From positions 1-64,000 of the forward strand of contig NZ_JADPEG010000004.1 of NCBI RefSeq assembly GCF_015667585.1: 64,000 nucleotides of DNA, read 5' to 3'. The first letter of the stretch is position 1; every line of letters starts with the position of its first letter. This DNA comes from Clostridium sp. D33t1_170424_F3. GTDB taxonomy: Bacteria; Bacillota; Clostridia; Oscillospirales; Acutalibacteraceae. Made by a program: the position numbers and the translations under genes. Of the stretch, positions 46,160-54,530 are shown in pieces. The notes below the pieces were generated by a model. The model was not told the origin of the DNA. It saw nothing but the letters and a program-made list of their open reading frames with translations, and ran no database searches.

Positions 46160-46277
46160 TCAATTTCAATCAGAAAAGTGACGAAAATCAGTCATGAGCT
46201 TTGTGTAAAACAGCAGATACCCTGCTTTGCAGCCGATATTTTGGTCAGGATAACGGAAAATGATTTGCTGATGACTG
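46147..46277. promoter_or_regulatory. Three ATGACTG repeats, candidate FruR operators
   Basis: ATGACTG occurs on the minus strand at 46153-46147, inside the fruR promoter spacer, and at 46195-46189, and on the plus strand at 46271-46277. Repeats at and upstream of a promoter fit binding by the DeoR-type regulator encoded next to it (inference). Confidence 0.4.
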
Positions 46278-46325
46278 ATTATGACCGGAAAAGACGGCGG
46301 ATATACAAAGTTTTCTGCGCGTCAG

Positions 46326-46354
46326 TTGTATTTTTACCAGAAATCGGATATGAT
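46326..46354 (+). promoter_or_regulatory. Sigma-A promoter for the aminopeptidase-ldh unit
   Basis: TTGTAT (46326-46331), a 17-base spacer and TATGAT (46349-46354), 50 bases before the ATG at 46404. Confidence 0.55.
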
Positions 46355-46403
46355 AAGCAGGAATGAAGCAGGTAAACCTGCGGCGGAAAAGAGGTAGATT
46401 GCA

Positions 46404-47645
46404 ATGATTTCACAAAAGCTGTTGAGAAAATATGCGGAGCTGGCGGTGCGCGTCGGCGTCAATGTGCAAAAAGGCCAGCTGATGGTTTTAAACGCCCCTG
46501 TAGACTGCGCGAGATTTGCTCGTTTGTGTGTAGAAGAAGCATATCGCGCCGGTGCGGGAGAAGTACAGGTCAACTGGGTGGATGAGCAGGCCGAACGGCT
46601 CCGCTACGAATATGAGGATCAGGCGACGCTGACGGAGATTGCCCCCTGGCGGGTGGAGCAGAAGCAGAACCACATTGACCGAAAATGCTGTTTCCTGCAC
46701 ATAAAATCCAGTACGCCCGGCCTGCTGGGACATATTCCCGGCGAAAAGCTGCAGGCGGTGCGCATTGCGCAGGAGCAAGCCTTTGAAAAGTTTGAAGCCT
46801 ATACCATGGCAAACCATGGGCAATGGAGTATTGTTGCGGTCCCAACTGCCGCATGGGCAAAGAAAGTTTTTCCGGAAATGGAAGAGGCGGATGCCGTCGA
46901 CGCGCTTTGGAAAGCGATCCTGACGGGTGTTCGTATCTCCGAGGATAACGACCCGATAGCCGAGTGGCGCGCCCATGAGGAAAGCCTGATGGATCACAGC
47001 CGCAGGCTGAATGAATACCATTTCTGTGCGCTGCATTTTGCAAATGGAAAGGGGACCGATCTGACCGTTGGCCTTGCGCCAAAACATGTCTGGCAGGGAG
47101 GCTGCTCCAAAGCGGACAACGGCGCGGTCTTTGCGCCGAATATGCCTACGGAAGAGGTGTTTACCGCGCCCGATAAATACCATGTGGACGGAAAAGTATA
47201 TGCCACGAAGCCGCTGAACTATCAGGGAAAAATGATTGAAAATTTCTGGTTTGCCTTTGAAAATGGCAAGGTGGTGGACTACGGCGCGGAAAAAGGCGTG
47301 GATGTGCTCAAAAACCTGGTGGAGTTTGACGAGGGCAGCGCATATTTGGGCGAGGTCGCCCTGGTTCCCTATGATTCCCCGATTTCCCGTTCCGGCATCC
47401 TGTTCCTGACGACGCTCTTCGATGAAAATGCGTCCTGCCATCTGGCGCTGGGCGCGTCCTATCCGGAGAACATCGAGGGCAGCGCATCAATGGATCGGAA
47501 AGAGCTGGAGTCGGCTGGAGCAAACTATTCCAAGGAACACTGCGACTTTATGTTTGGCAGCGAGGATATGCAGATTGCCGGGATTCTGCCCGACGGCGGG
47601 GAAGTACCGGTATTTCAAGACGGAAACTTTGCGTTTCCGGCATAA
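46404..47645 (+). CDS. M29-family aminopeptidase
   Basis: This 413-residue metallo-aminopeptidase of the AmpS/aminopeptidase T (M29) family has the conserved C-terminal metal-site segments GKGTDLTVGLAPKHVWQGG (near residue 215), NMPTEEVFTAPDK (near 248), SRSGILFLTTLFDENASCHLALG (near 330) and the HCDFMFGS His-Asp near 382. It releases N-terminal amino acids from peptides in the cytosol. Length is normal. The ldh gene follows 27 bases downstream, so the two probably share a transcript, which links peptide and sugar fermentation (inference). Confidence 0.92.
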   Translation: MISQKLLRKYAELAVRVGVNVQKGQLMVLNAPVDCARFARLCVEEAYRAGAGEVQVNWVDEQAERLRYEYEDQATLTEIAPWRVEQKQNHIDRKCCFLHIKSSTPGLLGHIPGEKLQAVRIAQEQAFEKFEAYTMANHGQWSIVAVPTAAWAKKVFPEMEEADAVDALWKAILTGVRISEDNDPIAEWRAHEESLMDHSRRLNEYHFCALHFANGKGTDLTVGLAPKHVWQGGCSKADNGAVFAPNMPTEEVFTAPDKYHVDGKVYATKPLNYQGKMIENFWFAFENGKVVDYGAEKGVDVLKNLVEFDEGSAYLGEVALVPYDSPISRSGILFLTTLFDENASCHLALGASYPENIEGSASMDRKELESAGANYSKEHCDFMFGSEDMQIAGILPDGGEVPVFQDGNFAFPA

Positions 47646-47672
47646 TGAATAGGAAAAAGGAGTGAAACAATT

Positions 47673-48617
47673 ATGGTCAACATTCAAAAAGCGGCGATGA
47701 TCGGCTGCGGTGCGGTCGGCGCAACGTCGGCTTTCAGCCTGGTGCAGAGCGGTTTGTTTTCCGAACTGGTTCTGATCGACGCCAATCAGGAGAAGGCGGA
47801 AGGGGAGGCGATGGACCTCAACCACGGCCTTCCGTTTGCGCGGCCGATGAAGGTTTATGCCGGTACCTACGATGATCTGGCGGATTGTTTTTTAATTATC
47901 ATCACGGCGGGCGCGGCGCAGAAGCCGGATGAAACCCGCATCGATCTGGTCAATAAAAATGTGGAGATCTTTAAAAGTATCATCCCGGAGATTGTTAAGC
48001 GCAATACGGAAGGTATCCTGCTGGTGGTTTCCAATCCGGTAGACATCCTTACCTATGTGACCCTGAAGCTTTCCGGATTCCCGGCGAACCGGGTCATCGG
48101 CTCCGGTACGGTGCTGGATACGGCGCGGCTGAAATACCTGCTGGGAGAACATCTGCATGTGGACAGCCGCAGCATCCATGCGTTTATCATCGGCGAACAC
48201 GGCGACAGCGAGCTGGCCGTATGGAGCAGCGCGAATGTCTCCGGCGTGGACCTGAATCACTTCTGCGAGCTGCGCGGCCACTACAACCACATGGAGGCGA
48301 TGGAGCGCATCTATACCGATGTACGCGACAGCGCCTATGAGATCATCGAAAAGAAGGGCGCTACCTATTACGGCATCGCTATGGCGGTGCGGCGCATCTG
48401 CGAGAGCATTGTGCGCGACGAGCACTCCATTCTGCCGGTTTCCAGCCTGATCTGCGGCCATTACGGACTGGGAGACGTCTGTATGGGCGTGCCCACCGTG
48501 GTGGGGCGCAACGGCGCGGAGACGGTGCTGGATATTCCGCTCAGCGGATTGGAGCAGCGCAAGCTGATGGCCTCGGCGGAGGCGCTGCGCAAGGTTCTGG
48601 ATGGAATGGAACTGTAA
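47673..48617 (+). CDS. ldh: L-lactate dehydrogenase
   Basis: This 314-residue NAD-dependent enzyme reduces pyruvate to L-lactate. It has the Rossmann motif GCGAVGATSAF, an acidic LIDAN ending strand two, AGAAQKPDETR with Gln at the specificity position (Arg would mean malate dehydrogenase), SNPVDILTY, and the catalytic His in GEHGDSELAVWS. AAAGGAG precedes ATG 47673, and a strong terminator follows. Allosteric control by fructose-1,6-bisphosphate is common in relatives and would fit the nearby fructose operon, but cannot be confirmed from sequence. Confidence 0.93.
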   Translation: MVNIQKAAMIGCGAVGATSAFSLVQSGLFSELVLIDANQEKAEGEAMDLNHGLPFARPMKVYAGTYDDLADCFLIIITAGAAQKPDETRIDLVNKNVEIFKSIIPEIVKRNTEGILLVVSNPVDILTYVTLKLSGFPANRVIGSGTVLDTARLKYLLGEHLHVDSRSIHAFIIGEHGDSELAVWSSANVSGVDLNHFCELRGHYNHMEAMERIYTDVRDSAYEIIEKKGATYYGIAMAVRRICESIVRDEHSILPVSSLICGHYGLGDVCMGVPTVVGRNGAETVLDIPLSGLEQRKLMASAEALRKVLDGMEL

Positions 48618-48629
48618 TCCAGTCATATT

Positions 48630-48672
48630 TGCAATCCCCTCTCAGTATCTTTCTGAGAGGGGATTTTTGTTT
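48630..48672 (+). terminator. Intrinsic terminator after ldh
   Basis: AATCCCCTCTCAG / CTGAGAGGGGATT with a 7-base loop is followed by TTTTGTTTG. Confidence 0.9.
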
Positions 48673-48676
48673 GCAA

Positions 48677-48744
48677 AGGCTAACTTGTTCTTGACAAAAT
48701 ATGGGGGCAGGTCTATAATACCGATAGATAGCATAGGCTAACTT
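48677..48744 (+). promoter_or_regulatory. Consensus promoter of feo locus 2 framed by AGGCTAACTT repeats
   Basis: A perfect TTGACA (48691-48696), 17-base spacer and perfect TATAAT (48714-48719) drive feoAB. The ten-base word AGGCTAACTT occurs twice in direct orientation, 48677-48686 just upstream of the -35 and 48735-48744 just after the likely transcription start. TAGGCTAA is similar to DtxR/IdeR operator half-sites, so these are probable metal-dependent repressor boxes (inference). Confidence 0.6.
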
Positions 48745-48776
48745 TTCGGCGGCTTTGAGGAAGGGGATTTTGGGAA

Positions 48777-49007
48777 ATGACGCTTGACGAAGTAAAGATC
48801 GGCCACAGGACGAAAATTGTAGCGGTTAACGGGCAGGGCGCGCTGCGCCGCCGTCTGTTGGATATGGGGCTGACGCCTCACACAGAGGTCATGGTGCGCA
48901 AGGTGGCGCCGATGGGAGACCCGATCGAACTGCACCTGCGCGGCTATGAATTAACGCTTCGCGCCGACGATGCAAGGAACATAGAAGTGGAGGAAGAATC
49001 GCTATGA
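48777..49007 (+). CDS. feoA: FeoA domain protein (locus 2)
   Basis: This 76-residue FeoA protein begins MTLDEVKIGHRTKIVAVNG, then RRRLLDMGLTPHTEVMVRKVAPMGDPIELHLRGYELTLR, the standard SH3-like pattern with the DMGL turn. It regulates or supports FeoB at the membrane. Its stop overlaps the feoB start (ATGA at 49004-49007). The AGGAAGGGG site lies about eleven bases upstream. It is clearly different from the FeoA of locus 1, so the two loci are not a recent duplication. Confidence 0.92.
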   Translation: MTLDEVKIGHRTKIVAVNGQGALRRRLLDMGLTPHTEVMVRKVAPMGDPIELHLRGYELTLRADDARNIEVEEESL

Positions 49008-51007
49008 TGTTTGCGTTGGCGGGCAACCAGAATTGCGGAAAAACAACGCTGTTCAACCAGCTGACCGGTTCCAACCAGCACGTGGGGAATTTTCCGGGCG
49101 TCACGGTGGAGAGCAAGGAGGGCGTGATCCGCGGCTATAAGGATGATACCGTCGTGGACCTTCCGGGTATTTACTCCCTTTCGCCGTACACAAATGAGGA
49201 GATTGTCACGCGGGATTTTCTGTTAAACCAGAATCCGGACGGCATTATCAATATCGTTGACGCGACCAATATCGAGCGAAACCTCTATCTGAGCATGCAG
49301 CTGATCGAGCTGAATATCCCGATGGTAATCGCGCTGAACATGATGGACGAAGTGCGTGCCAACGGCGGCACCATTAAAATTGCCGATCTACAGAGCGAGC
49401 TGGGCGTGCCGGTGGTGCCGATCTCCGCCAGCAAAAACGAAGGCATCGACGAGCTGATCGAGATTGCCGTCAAGACCGCGCGCCACAGGCAGCGGCCCCG
49501 AAGGCAGGATTTCTGCTCCGGTGCGGTACATAGAGCCATCCACTCCATCGCACATCTGGTGGAAGACCACGCGGACCGCATCCATGTACCGCCGCGCTTT
49601 GCGGCGACGAAGCTGGTGGAAGGCGATACGCCGATGCTGGAGAAATTGCAGCTTTCTGAAAACGAAAAGGACATGGTGGAGCACAGCGTCACGGAGATGG
49701 AGCAGGAACTGGGCACGGACCGCGAAGCGGCGCTGGCCGATATGCGGTATACCTTCATCGACCGCCTGTGCGCGGATTCCGTAGTCAAAAGCGGAGAGAG
49801 CAAAGAGCATGCCCGCAGCGTGCGGATTGACAATTTCCTCACGCATAAATATCTGGCGATTCCCATATTCCTGGCGATTATGATGGTTATTTTCTGGCTG
49901 ACCTTCGGTGTGATTGGCGCGTTTCTCAGCGATCTGCTTTCAGAGGGGATCGCGCTTGTGACCGATGCCGTCAGCACGGCGCTGATTGCTTACGGGATCA
50001 ATCCGGTGGTGCATTCTCTGCTGATCGACGGCGTGTTTGCCGGCGTCGGCAGCGTCCTTTCGTTCTTGCCGACAATTGTCGTTTTGTTTTTCTTTCTCTC
50101 CATCCTGGAGGACAGCGGTTATATGGCGCGCGTCGCCTTTGTGATGGACAAGCTGCTGCGTAAAATCGGGCTTTCCGGGCGCAGCTTTGTGCCGATGCTG
50201 ATCGGCTTCGGCTGTTCGGTGCCCGCCATCATGGCGACCCGAACCCTCTCCAGCGAGCGCGACCGCAAAATGACTATTTTACTGACGCCGTTTATGAGCT
50301 GTTCCGCCAAGCTGCCGATCTACGGCATGTTCACCATGGCGTTTTTCCCCAAGTACCGCGCGCTGGTGATGATCGGCCTGTATGTGTTCGGGATGCTGAT
50401 GGGGATCGTCAGCGGCCTGATTCTCAAAGGGACGCTGTTTCATGGGAAGCCGGTCCCGTTTGTAATGGAACTGCCCAATTACCGGCTGCCCAGCCCTAAA
50501 AGCGTCTGTATGCTGCTGTGGGATAAGGCAAAGGATTTTTTAACCCGTGCCTTTACGGTGATCTTTGTGGCGACCATCATCATTTGGTTCCTGCAGAGCT
50601 TTGACACTCGGCTCAATCCGGTGACGGATGGAGATGCCGGCATGCTGGCCGGCATCGGCCGGTTTATCGCGCCGGTTTTCGCGCCGCTCGGCTTTGGTGA
50701 TTGGCGGGCTTCCACCGCATTGCTGACAGGTTTTACCGCCAAGGAAGCGGTCGTAAGCACTTTTGCAGTCCTCACGGGCACCAACACGGCGAATCTGCCC
50801 GTCGCACTGGCGGGAATCTTTTCTCCGCTGGCGGCGTTGTCGTTCCTCGTTTTTACGCTGCTTTACACGCCCTGTGTGGCGGCGGTCAGCGCGGTGCGCC
50901 GGGAGATGAACAGCGGAAAAGCGGCGCTGGCAGTCGCCTTTTTCCAATCGGCGGTCGCATGGGCTGCGGCGTTCCTTGTCTATCAGATTGGTTCCCTGTT
51001 TGTGTAA
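49004..51007 (+). CDS. feoB: Ferrous iron transporter FeoB (locus 2)
   Basis: This 667-residue Fe2+ transporter has a G domain with G1 GNQNCGKTT (near residue 6), G3 DLPGIYSLSP, G4 NMMDE and G5 SASK, then a helical insulator and membrane core with GRSFVPMLIGFGCSVPAIMATR-type gate (GFGCSVPA) and a second gate region TGFTAKEAVVSTFAVL. It differs from the 715-residue FeoB at 13665-15812 in G1 (NQNCGKTT versus NPNVGKST) and in the core, so the two are separate lineages. It is followed by a Cys-rich FeoB-associated protein. Confidence 0.94.
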   Translation: MMFALAGNQNCGKTTLFNQLTGSNQHVGNFPGVTVESKEGVIRGYKDDTVVDLPGIYSLSPYTNEEIVTRDFLLNQNPDGIINIVDATNIERNLYLSMQLIELNIPMVIALNMMDEVRANGGTIKIADLQSELGVPVVPISASKNEGIDELIEIAVKTARHRQRPRRQDFCSGAVHRAIHSIAHLVEDHADRIHVPPRFAATKLVEGDTPMLEKLQLSENEKDMVEHSVTEMEQELGTDREAALADMRYTFIDRLCADSVVKSGESKEHARSVRIDNFLTHKYLAIPIFLAIMMVIFWLTFGVIGAFLSDLLSEGIALVTDAVSTALIAYGINPVVHSLLIDGVFAGVGSVLSFLPTIVVLFFFLSILEDSGYMARVAFVMDKLLRKIGLSGRSFVPMLIGFGCSVPAIMATRTLSSERDRKMTILLTPFMSCSAKLPIYGMFTMAFFPKYRALVMIGLYVFGMLMGIVSGLILKGTLFHGKPVPFVMELPNYRLPSPKSVCMLLWDKAKDFLTRAFTVIFVATIIIWFLQSFDTRLNPVTDGDAGMLAGIGRFIAPVFAPLGFGDWRASTALLTGFTAKEAVVSTFAVLTGTNTANLPVALAGIFSPLAALSFLVFTLLYTPCVAAVSAVRREMNSGKAALAVAFFQSAVAWAAAFLVYQIGSLFV

Positions 51008-51021
51008 GAAAGGATTTGTTT

Positions 51022-51189
51022 ATGCAGGTTTTGGATTATGGTATTCTGGCGGTTTTATTCGCAGCGGCTTTCTTTGCGGCGCGGTATTCGTGGCGGCACA
51101 GAGGTTCCTGCGGCGGCTGTTCCGGCTGTGAAGGCTGCGCAAAAAAGGAAGCCTGTAAAAGCTGCGAAAAGCATACGCTTTCAAAGTAA
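51022..51189 (+). CDS. FeoB-associated Cys-rich membrane protein
   Basis: This 55-residue protein has one N-terminal membrane helix (about residues 5-21) and a short Cys-rich tail, CGGCSGCEGCAKKEACKSC, containing six cysteines in CxxC-type spacing. This is the FeoB-associated Cys-rich family found after feoB in Clostridia, thought to assist FeoB in handling iron. AAAGGA lies nine bases before ATG 51022, 14 bases after the feoB stop. It ends the feo operon before a terminator. Confidence 0.9.
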   Translation: MQVLDYGILAVLFAAAFFAARYSWRHRGSCGGCSGCEGCAKKEACKSCEKHTLSK

Positions 51190-51192
51190 ACT

Positions 51193-51227
51193 GGAAAAGC
51201 CCGGCCTTCGAGCCGGGCTTTTTAAAT
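51193..51227 (+). terminator. Intrinsic terminator of feo locus 2
   Basis: AAAAGCCCGGC / GCCGGGCTTTTT with loop CTTCGA, continuing into TTAAATG. Confidence 0.9.
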
Positions 51228-51408
51228 GTATTTGTCAGATGGATTGCAGCACGGTGTAAAAGCTGTGCCGTTTTTTTATATTTATGCGCTCATATCCGTG
51301 TCGCTATTCTATTGCATCAAAATAATCCTAGATTTTCCACCTTTGATCGTAACAAAAATCGTTTATACCGGGTTAACCGGATAATTTCAGGAATCGGAAA
51401 AACTCAGC

Positions 51409-52530
51409 TTATTTTGTATAAAACAATTTGTCTTCCGCAAGGGACAACAAGGGAAACATATCATTGTATTGCTTTTGGATAAACATAGCGGCCCGCTTTT
51501 TATACAGTTTTTCCGCAAGCCGGTCCGCGATAGGCGTCAAAATACGCTCATGGGCGCAAAGGACCGGGGAAACGGTTTGAAAGCTGCCGGTGGCCTGTTT
51601 GTTCAGGCAGGCGCAATGGTGGTTGCAGCGGTTCCGAATTGCGCAGCCGGAACAGGGTTCGCGCTCCTCTTCATTGAGCAGATAGAGATTTTGTCTGCGC
51701 GTCTCGTCGATTCCGCTGAAGACATTGCCGATGCAGTACGCTTCTTCGCCTACAAATTGCACGCATGGATAGAGGTTTCCGTCCGGTGCGACGGAAATCT
51801 GCTTTTTTCCAAGCTCGCAGCGCTCGGCGCGATAGTGTGTCCGGTGAATCCACGAAGAGATTTTCACTTCAAAAGGAGAAAGATAGAATTTTTCTTCTGC
51901 GAGTGTTTTTTCTTTATACCATTTGGCGAGCAATTGGTATTGACGTTCCAATTCCTCCAGCGTGTCTCTGGTCCATGCGCCCGCGTAGTCGATGGTGCAG
52001 ATCAGATAGCGAAACCCAAGGCTGTAAAGGTATTCCACGCCTTCAAGGTAATAAGACACGGCGTTTGGCGGTACTGTCATCATGACCGGCGCATACGGGC
52101 GGTATTTAAGAAGCAGCTTTGCCCTTGCCTCCAAATCGGCGAATGTGCCCGTCCCATCCGGACGAATGCGGTTTAAATCATGGGCGGGCTGTATCCCATC
52201 GTGAGACAGTGCGATGAATACCTCATGCTCCGCCGAGTAGCGCAAAAAGCGTTCGTCAAGAAGCGTGCCGTTTGTGGTGATCTTGTAATGAAAAGGGCCT
52301 TTTCCGTCCTTTTGCAGACCTTCCGCATAGCGGATTGTCTGGACGATTCGTTCCCGGCACAAAAGTGGTTCGCCGCCGAAAAAAATGATGCCGCAATGAT
52401 CCCCTGTTCCGGCCGCCAGGTTGACGGCCGCACGCGCGACCTCTTCGCTCATGTAGTGTGTATTCTGATTTACATAGCAGTAGCGGCAGGCAAGATTGCA
52501 TGCGTCGGTAAGATGAAGTGTAAAATGCAT
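51409..52530 (-). CDS. Radical SAM/SPASM maturase next to two paralogous targets
   Basis: This 373-residue radical SAM enzyme begins almost directly at the cluster: C11, C15 and C18 in TDACNLACRYCY, followed by IIFFGGEPLL. The C-terminal SPASM domain has many cysteines for auxiliary clusters: RCELGKKQ, YPCVQF, YCIG, CSGCAIRNRCNHHCAC and LCAHE. Such enzymes modify peptides or proteins, for example forming thioethers or oxidising Cys/Ser. Its ATG overlaps the stop of the upstream gene by one base (TGATG), tying it to the two paralogous anchored proteins, which are its likely substrates (inference). Confidence 0.85.
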   Translation of the reverse strand: MHFTLHLTDACNLACRYCYVNQNTHYMSEEVARAAVNLAAGTGDHCGIIFFGGEPLLCRERIVQTIRYAEGLQKDGKGPFHYKITTNGTLLDERFLRYSAEHEVFIALSHDGIQPAHDLNRIRPDGTGTFADLEARAKLLLKYRPYAPVMMTVPPNAVSYYLEGVEYLYSLGFRYLICTIDYAGAWTRDTLEELERQYQLLAKWYKEKTLAEEKFYLSPFEVKISSWIHRTHYRAERCELGKKQISVAPDGNLYPCVQFVGEEAYCIGNVFSGIDETRRQNLYLLNEEEREPCSGCAIRNRCNHHCACLNKQATGSFQTVSPVLCAHERILTPIADRLAEKLYKKRAAMFIQKQYNDMFPLLSLAEDKLFYTK

Positions 52531-53309
52531 CAGATCACCCCTTCTCCCGCAAGCCAGGAGAGGAAGTCGCGGACCTGCTCGCGCAGCTGTTCCTTCATTT
52601 TTTCTTTTTGTTCCTCTTCAAATTGCGCGAGGTATGCCTGATACGTTTCGGTTTCCGCTCCTATTTGGCTCCAATCAAAATCTCCAAAATCGGCGGTGGG
52701 ATCGTAAAACACGGCAACGTCTGACACCATATCGGCCATTCGCTCTGCCGTTCCCTTCATATCATAGCAGGCAACCGTGGCGACGGGATTGCGGTTCTCC
52801 AACCAGGCGCTGACATCCTGTTCGGAGATATATTCAAAACCGATGCCCAGATGCGGATCGTATCCATCCAGTTTCAGGTCGCCCTTCCAGGTGCCGGGAA
52901 CGACGTGCCCCTCGATAAAACTGTAGAGGTTGGTTGCGGGGAACTCTCCGTGTATGGACTTGTTTCCGGAAAAATCCACACCCTGCAGCAGCGCTTCCTC
53001 ACGGATGACCTGGGCGGCTTCCTCTTCGGATAGATATATGGGGGAAGCAACGCTGTCGCACCCGTAGGAACCGCGTCCGGCGCCGTGTTCAAAGATCGGA
53101 ATTTGCAGTCCCGGTCCCTCGCTGCGATTCATACAGGCGCAAAGCCCGCTTGAAATCGTAAAGGCCAGCGCTAAACAGATTGCGGGTTTTGTACGCCAAT
53201 GCTTAGGCAGTGATTTCAGCAAGTCGGGAGAGTTTACCGCCTCTTCCTTAACAGGATATTCGGGGATGCGGTATGACCTTACAGCTGTTATTTTTATTTC
53301 CTGATCCAT
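52530..53309 (-). CDS. Anchored protein with leader and HGxGRGxYGC motif (paralogue B)
   Basis: I do not recognise a named family. The 259-residue product has a charged leader of about 41 residues (YPVKEE, SPDLLK, LPKHW), one membrane segment (42-58) ending in LCAC, a possible lipobox with C59, then a soluble part. Key features are HGAGRGSYGC at 75-84, PIYLSEEEAAQVIREEAL near 90-107, and the C-terminal QLREQVRDFLSWLAGEGVI. A Cys at 181 is not shared with its paralogue. It is about as long as paralogue A with high identity. AAAGGAG precedes ATG 53309; its stop overlaps the radical SAM start. Confidence 0.75.
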   Translation of the reverse strand: MDQEIKITAVRSYRIPEYPVKEEAVNSPDLLKSLPKHWRTKPAICLALAFTISSGLCACMNRSEGPGLQIPIFEHGAGRGSYGCDSVASPIYLSEEEAAQVIREEALLQGVDFSGNKSIHGEFPATNLYSFIEGHVVPGTWKGDLKLDGYDPHLGIGFEYISEQDVSAWLENRNPVATVACYDMKGTAERMADMVSDVAVFYDPTADFGDFDWSQIGAETETYQAYLAQFEEEQKEKMKEQLREQVRDFLSWLAGEGVI

Positions 53310-53347
53310 AGCGTTCTCCTTTTCGGTAATTTTCTTTAGGGCCTTTT

Positions 53348-54079
53348 TCAGATGAGCCCTTCCCCCGCAAGCCAGGAGAGAAAGTCGCGGACCTGCTCGC
53401 GCAGCTGTTCCTTTATTTGTTTTTTTAGCTCCGTTCGGCTCAGACTACCGTCGAAGTCTTCAGCGGCGGTGGGGTCATAAAATACAGCGATGTTATCGAC
53501 GGCGTCGGCCAGCCGTTCCGCCGTCCCTTTTATGTCGTAGCTCTCCACACTTGCCAAGGCTTTGTCATCCTTTAGCCAGTCGATTACGTCCTGTTTGGAA
53601 ACGTATTCAAAGCCGATTCCCAGGGCTTCATCATACCCGTCCAGCTCCAGGGTGCCTTTCCAGGTGCCGGGGTCCGATTCCTCTTCCAGGAAGCTGTAGA
53701 GGCTGGTTGCGGGAAACTCTCCATAAATGGATTTTGTTCCGGAAAAATCCACGCCTTGCAGCAGCGCTTCCTCGCGGATAACCTGAGCGGCTTCCTCTTC
53801 CGAGAGAAACACCGGCGCGGCGACGCTTACGCATCCATAGGCGCCGCGCCCGTCGCCATGCGCAAAGATGGGAGCCGCTGTATTGGGCCGCTGAATCTCC
53901 GAACAGGCGCAAAGTCCGCTGGCAGCGGTAAAAGCGAGCAGGATGCAGATAACGGGCTTTGCATGCCAACGTTTTGGCAATGCTTTTAACAGGTCGGGGG
54001 AATGCAGAACTTCTTCTTTGACAGGATATTCGGGTTTGCCATACGCTTTCACGGCAGCAAGTTGCATTTCCTTATCCAT
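53348..54079 (-). CDS. Anchored protein with leader and HGxGRGxYGC motif (paralogue A)
   Basis: This 243-residue protein is a paralogue of the next gene. Order: leader of 41 residues (PEYPVKEE, SPDLLKALPKRW), membrane segment (42-58), LCAC with C59, HGDGRGAYGC at 74-83, PVFLSEEEAAQVIREEAL, a GIGFEYVSKQDV segment, and the tail QLREQVRDFLSWLAGEGLI. C83 is the only cysteine after the anchor and is conserved in both, so it is the best candidate for modification by the downstream radical SAM enzyme (inference). ATG 54079 follows AAAGGAG; an ATG at 54106 lacks a site. Confidence 0.75.
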   Translation of the reverse strand: MDKEMQLAAVKAYGKPEYPVKEEVLHSPDLLKALPKRWHAKPVICILLAFTAASGLCACSEIQRPNTAAPIFAHGDGRGAYGCVSVAAPVFLSEEEAAQVIREEALLQGVDFSGTKSIYGEFPATSLYSFLEEESDPGTWKGTLELDGYDEALGIGFEYVSKQDVIDWLKDDKALASVESYDIKGTAERLADAVDNIAVFYDPTAAEDFDGSLSRTELKKQIKEQLREQVRDFLSWLAGEGLI

Positions 54080-54530
54080 GATTTGCTCCTTTCCCAGACG
54101 GTTCATTTGCTTTCCTTTTTAAGAAAATATGGTTGTTTTGTGAAACAATACACAGACCATAGAGAGGATCAAACGGAGTTTACAATTCGATTGCAGCTGA
54201 ATATAGGGATGTTTTCTGTATGTCTGTCGGGAAAAATTATATCTTTAAGAAAAGCATACCACTTTTTGGGATTATAGCAATATTAAGACAAAATATTTCA
54301 CATAATAATTTTAACAGGGATAAAAACAAGCGGGATGCAGGTGCTTTTTAAAGGGGAACTGGTAAAAGGGCGGCTACCGGTTTCAGATGGTTTGTCCGGA
54401 AAAAAGCGTATTGAATCGGACTTTTTTGAAGAAAAAGTTCGTGCCGGCGGCAGAAACAGGGCTTGAAGATTTTTCCTAAATCCTGTATAATACTGACTTG
54501 TTAAACTCATAACAGGAAAGGGTTGTTATT
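54080..54530. other. Intergenic region, mostly AT-rich
   Basis: No credible gene. The left part must carry the promoter of the radical SAM operon on the minus strand; a TATAAT is present near 54271-54276 on that strand but without a convincing -35. The right end contains the promoter of the next plus-strand gene (54463-54491). Short plus-strand frames here lack ribosome sites and family likeness. Confidence 0.55.
54463..54491 (+). promoter_or_regulatory. Sigma-A promoter for the 148-residue gene
   Basis: TTGAAG (54463-54468), a 17-base spacer and perfect TATAAT (54486-54491), 40 bases before the GTG start. Confidence 0.7.

Noticed and set aside
46178-46366. A 62-codon frame upstream of the aminopeptidase gene
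   Set aside because: GTG start without a ribosome site, overlaps the regulatory repeats and promoter region, no family likeness.
51240-51290. Possible second terminator (GCAC/GTGC stem followed by seven T) after the feo operon
   Set aside because: Only four base pairs with a 12-base loop; the strong hairpin at 51193-51227 already explains termination.
53348-54079. The two anchored proteins considered as ordinary CXXX-repeat or SCIFF-type RiPP precursors
   Set aside because: They are about 250 residues long, have only one conserved cysteine after the anchor and lack Cys repeats, so they do not fit those families.
54002-54277. A 91-codon plus-strand frame in the space beside the radical SAM operon
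   Set aside because: It starts antisense to paralogue A's leader, has no ribosome site and ends in AT-rich non-coding DNA.
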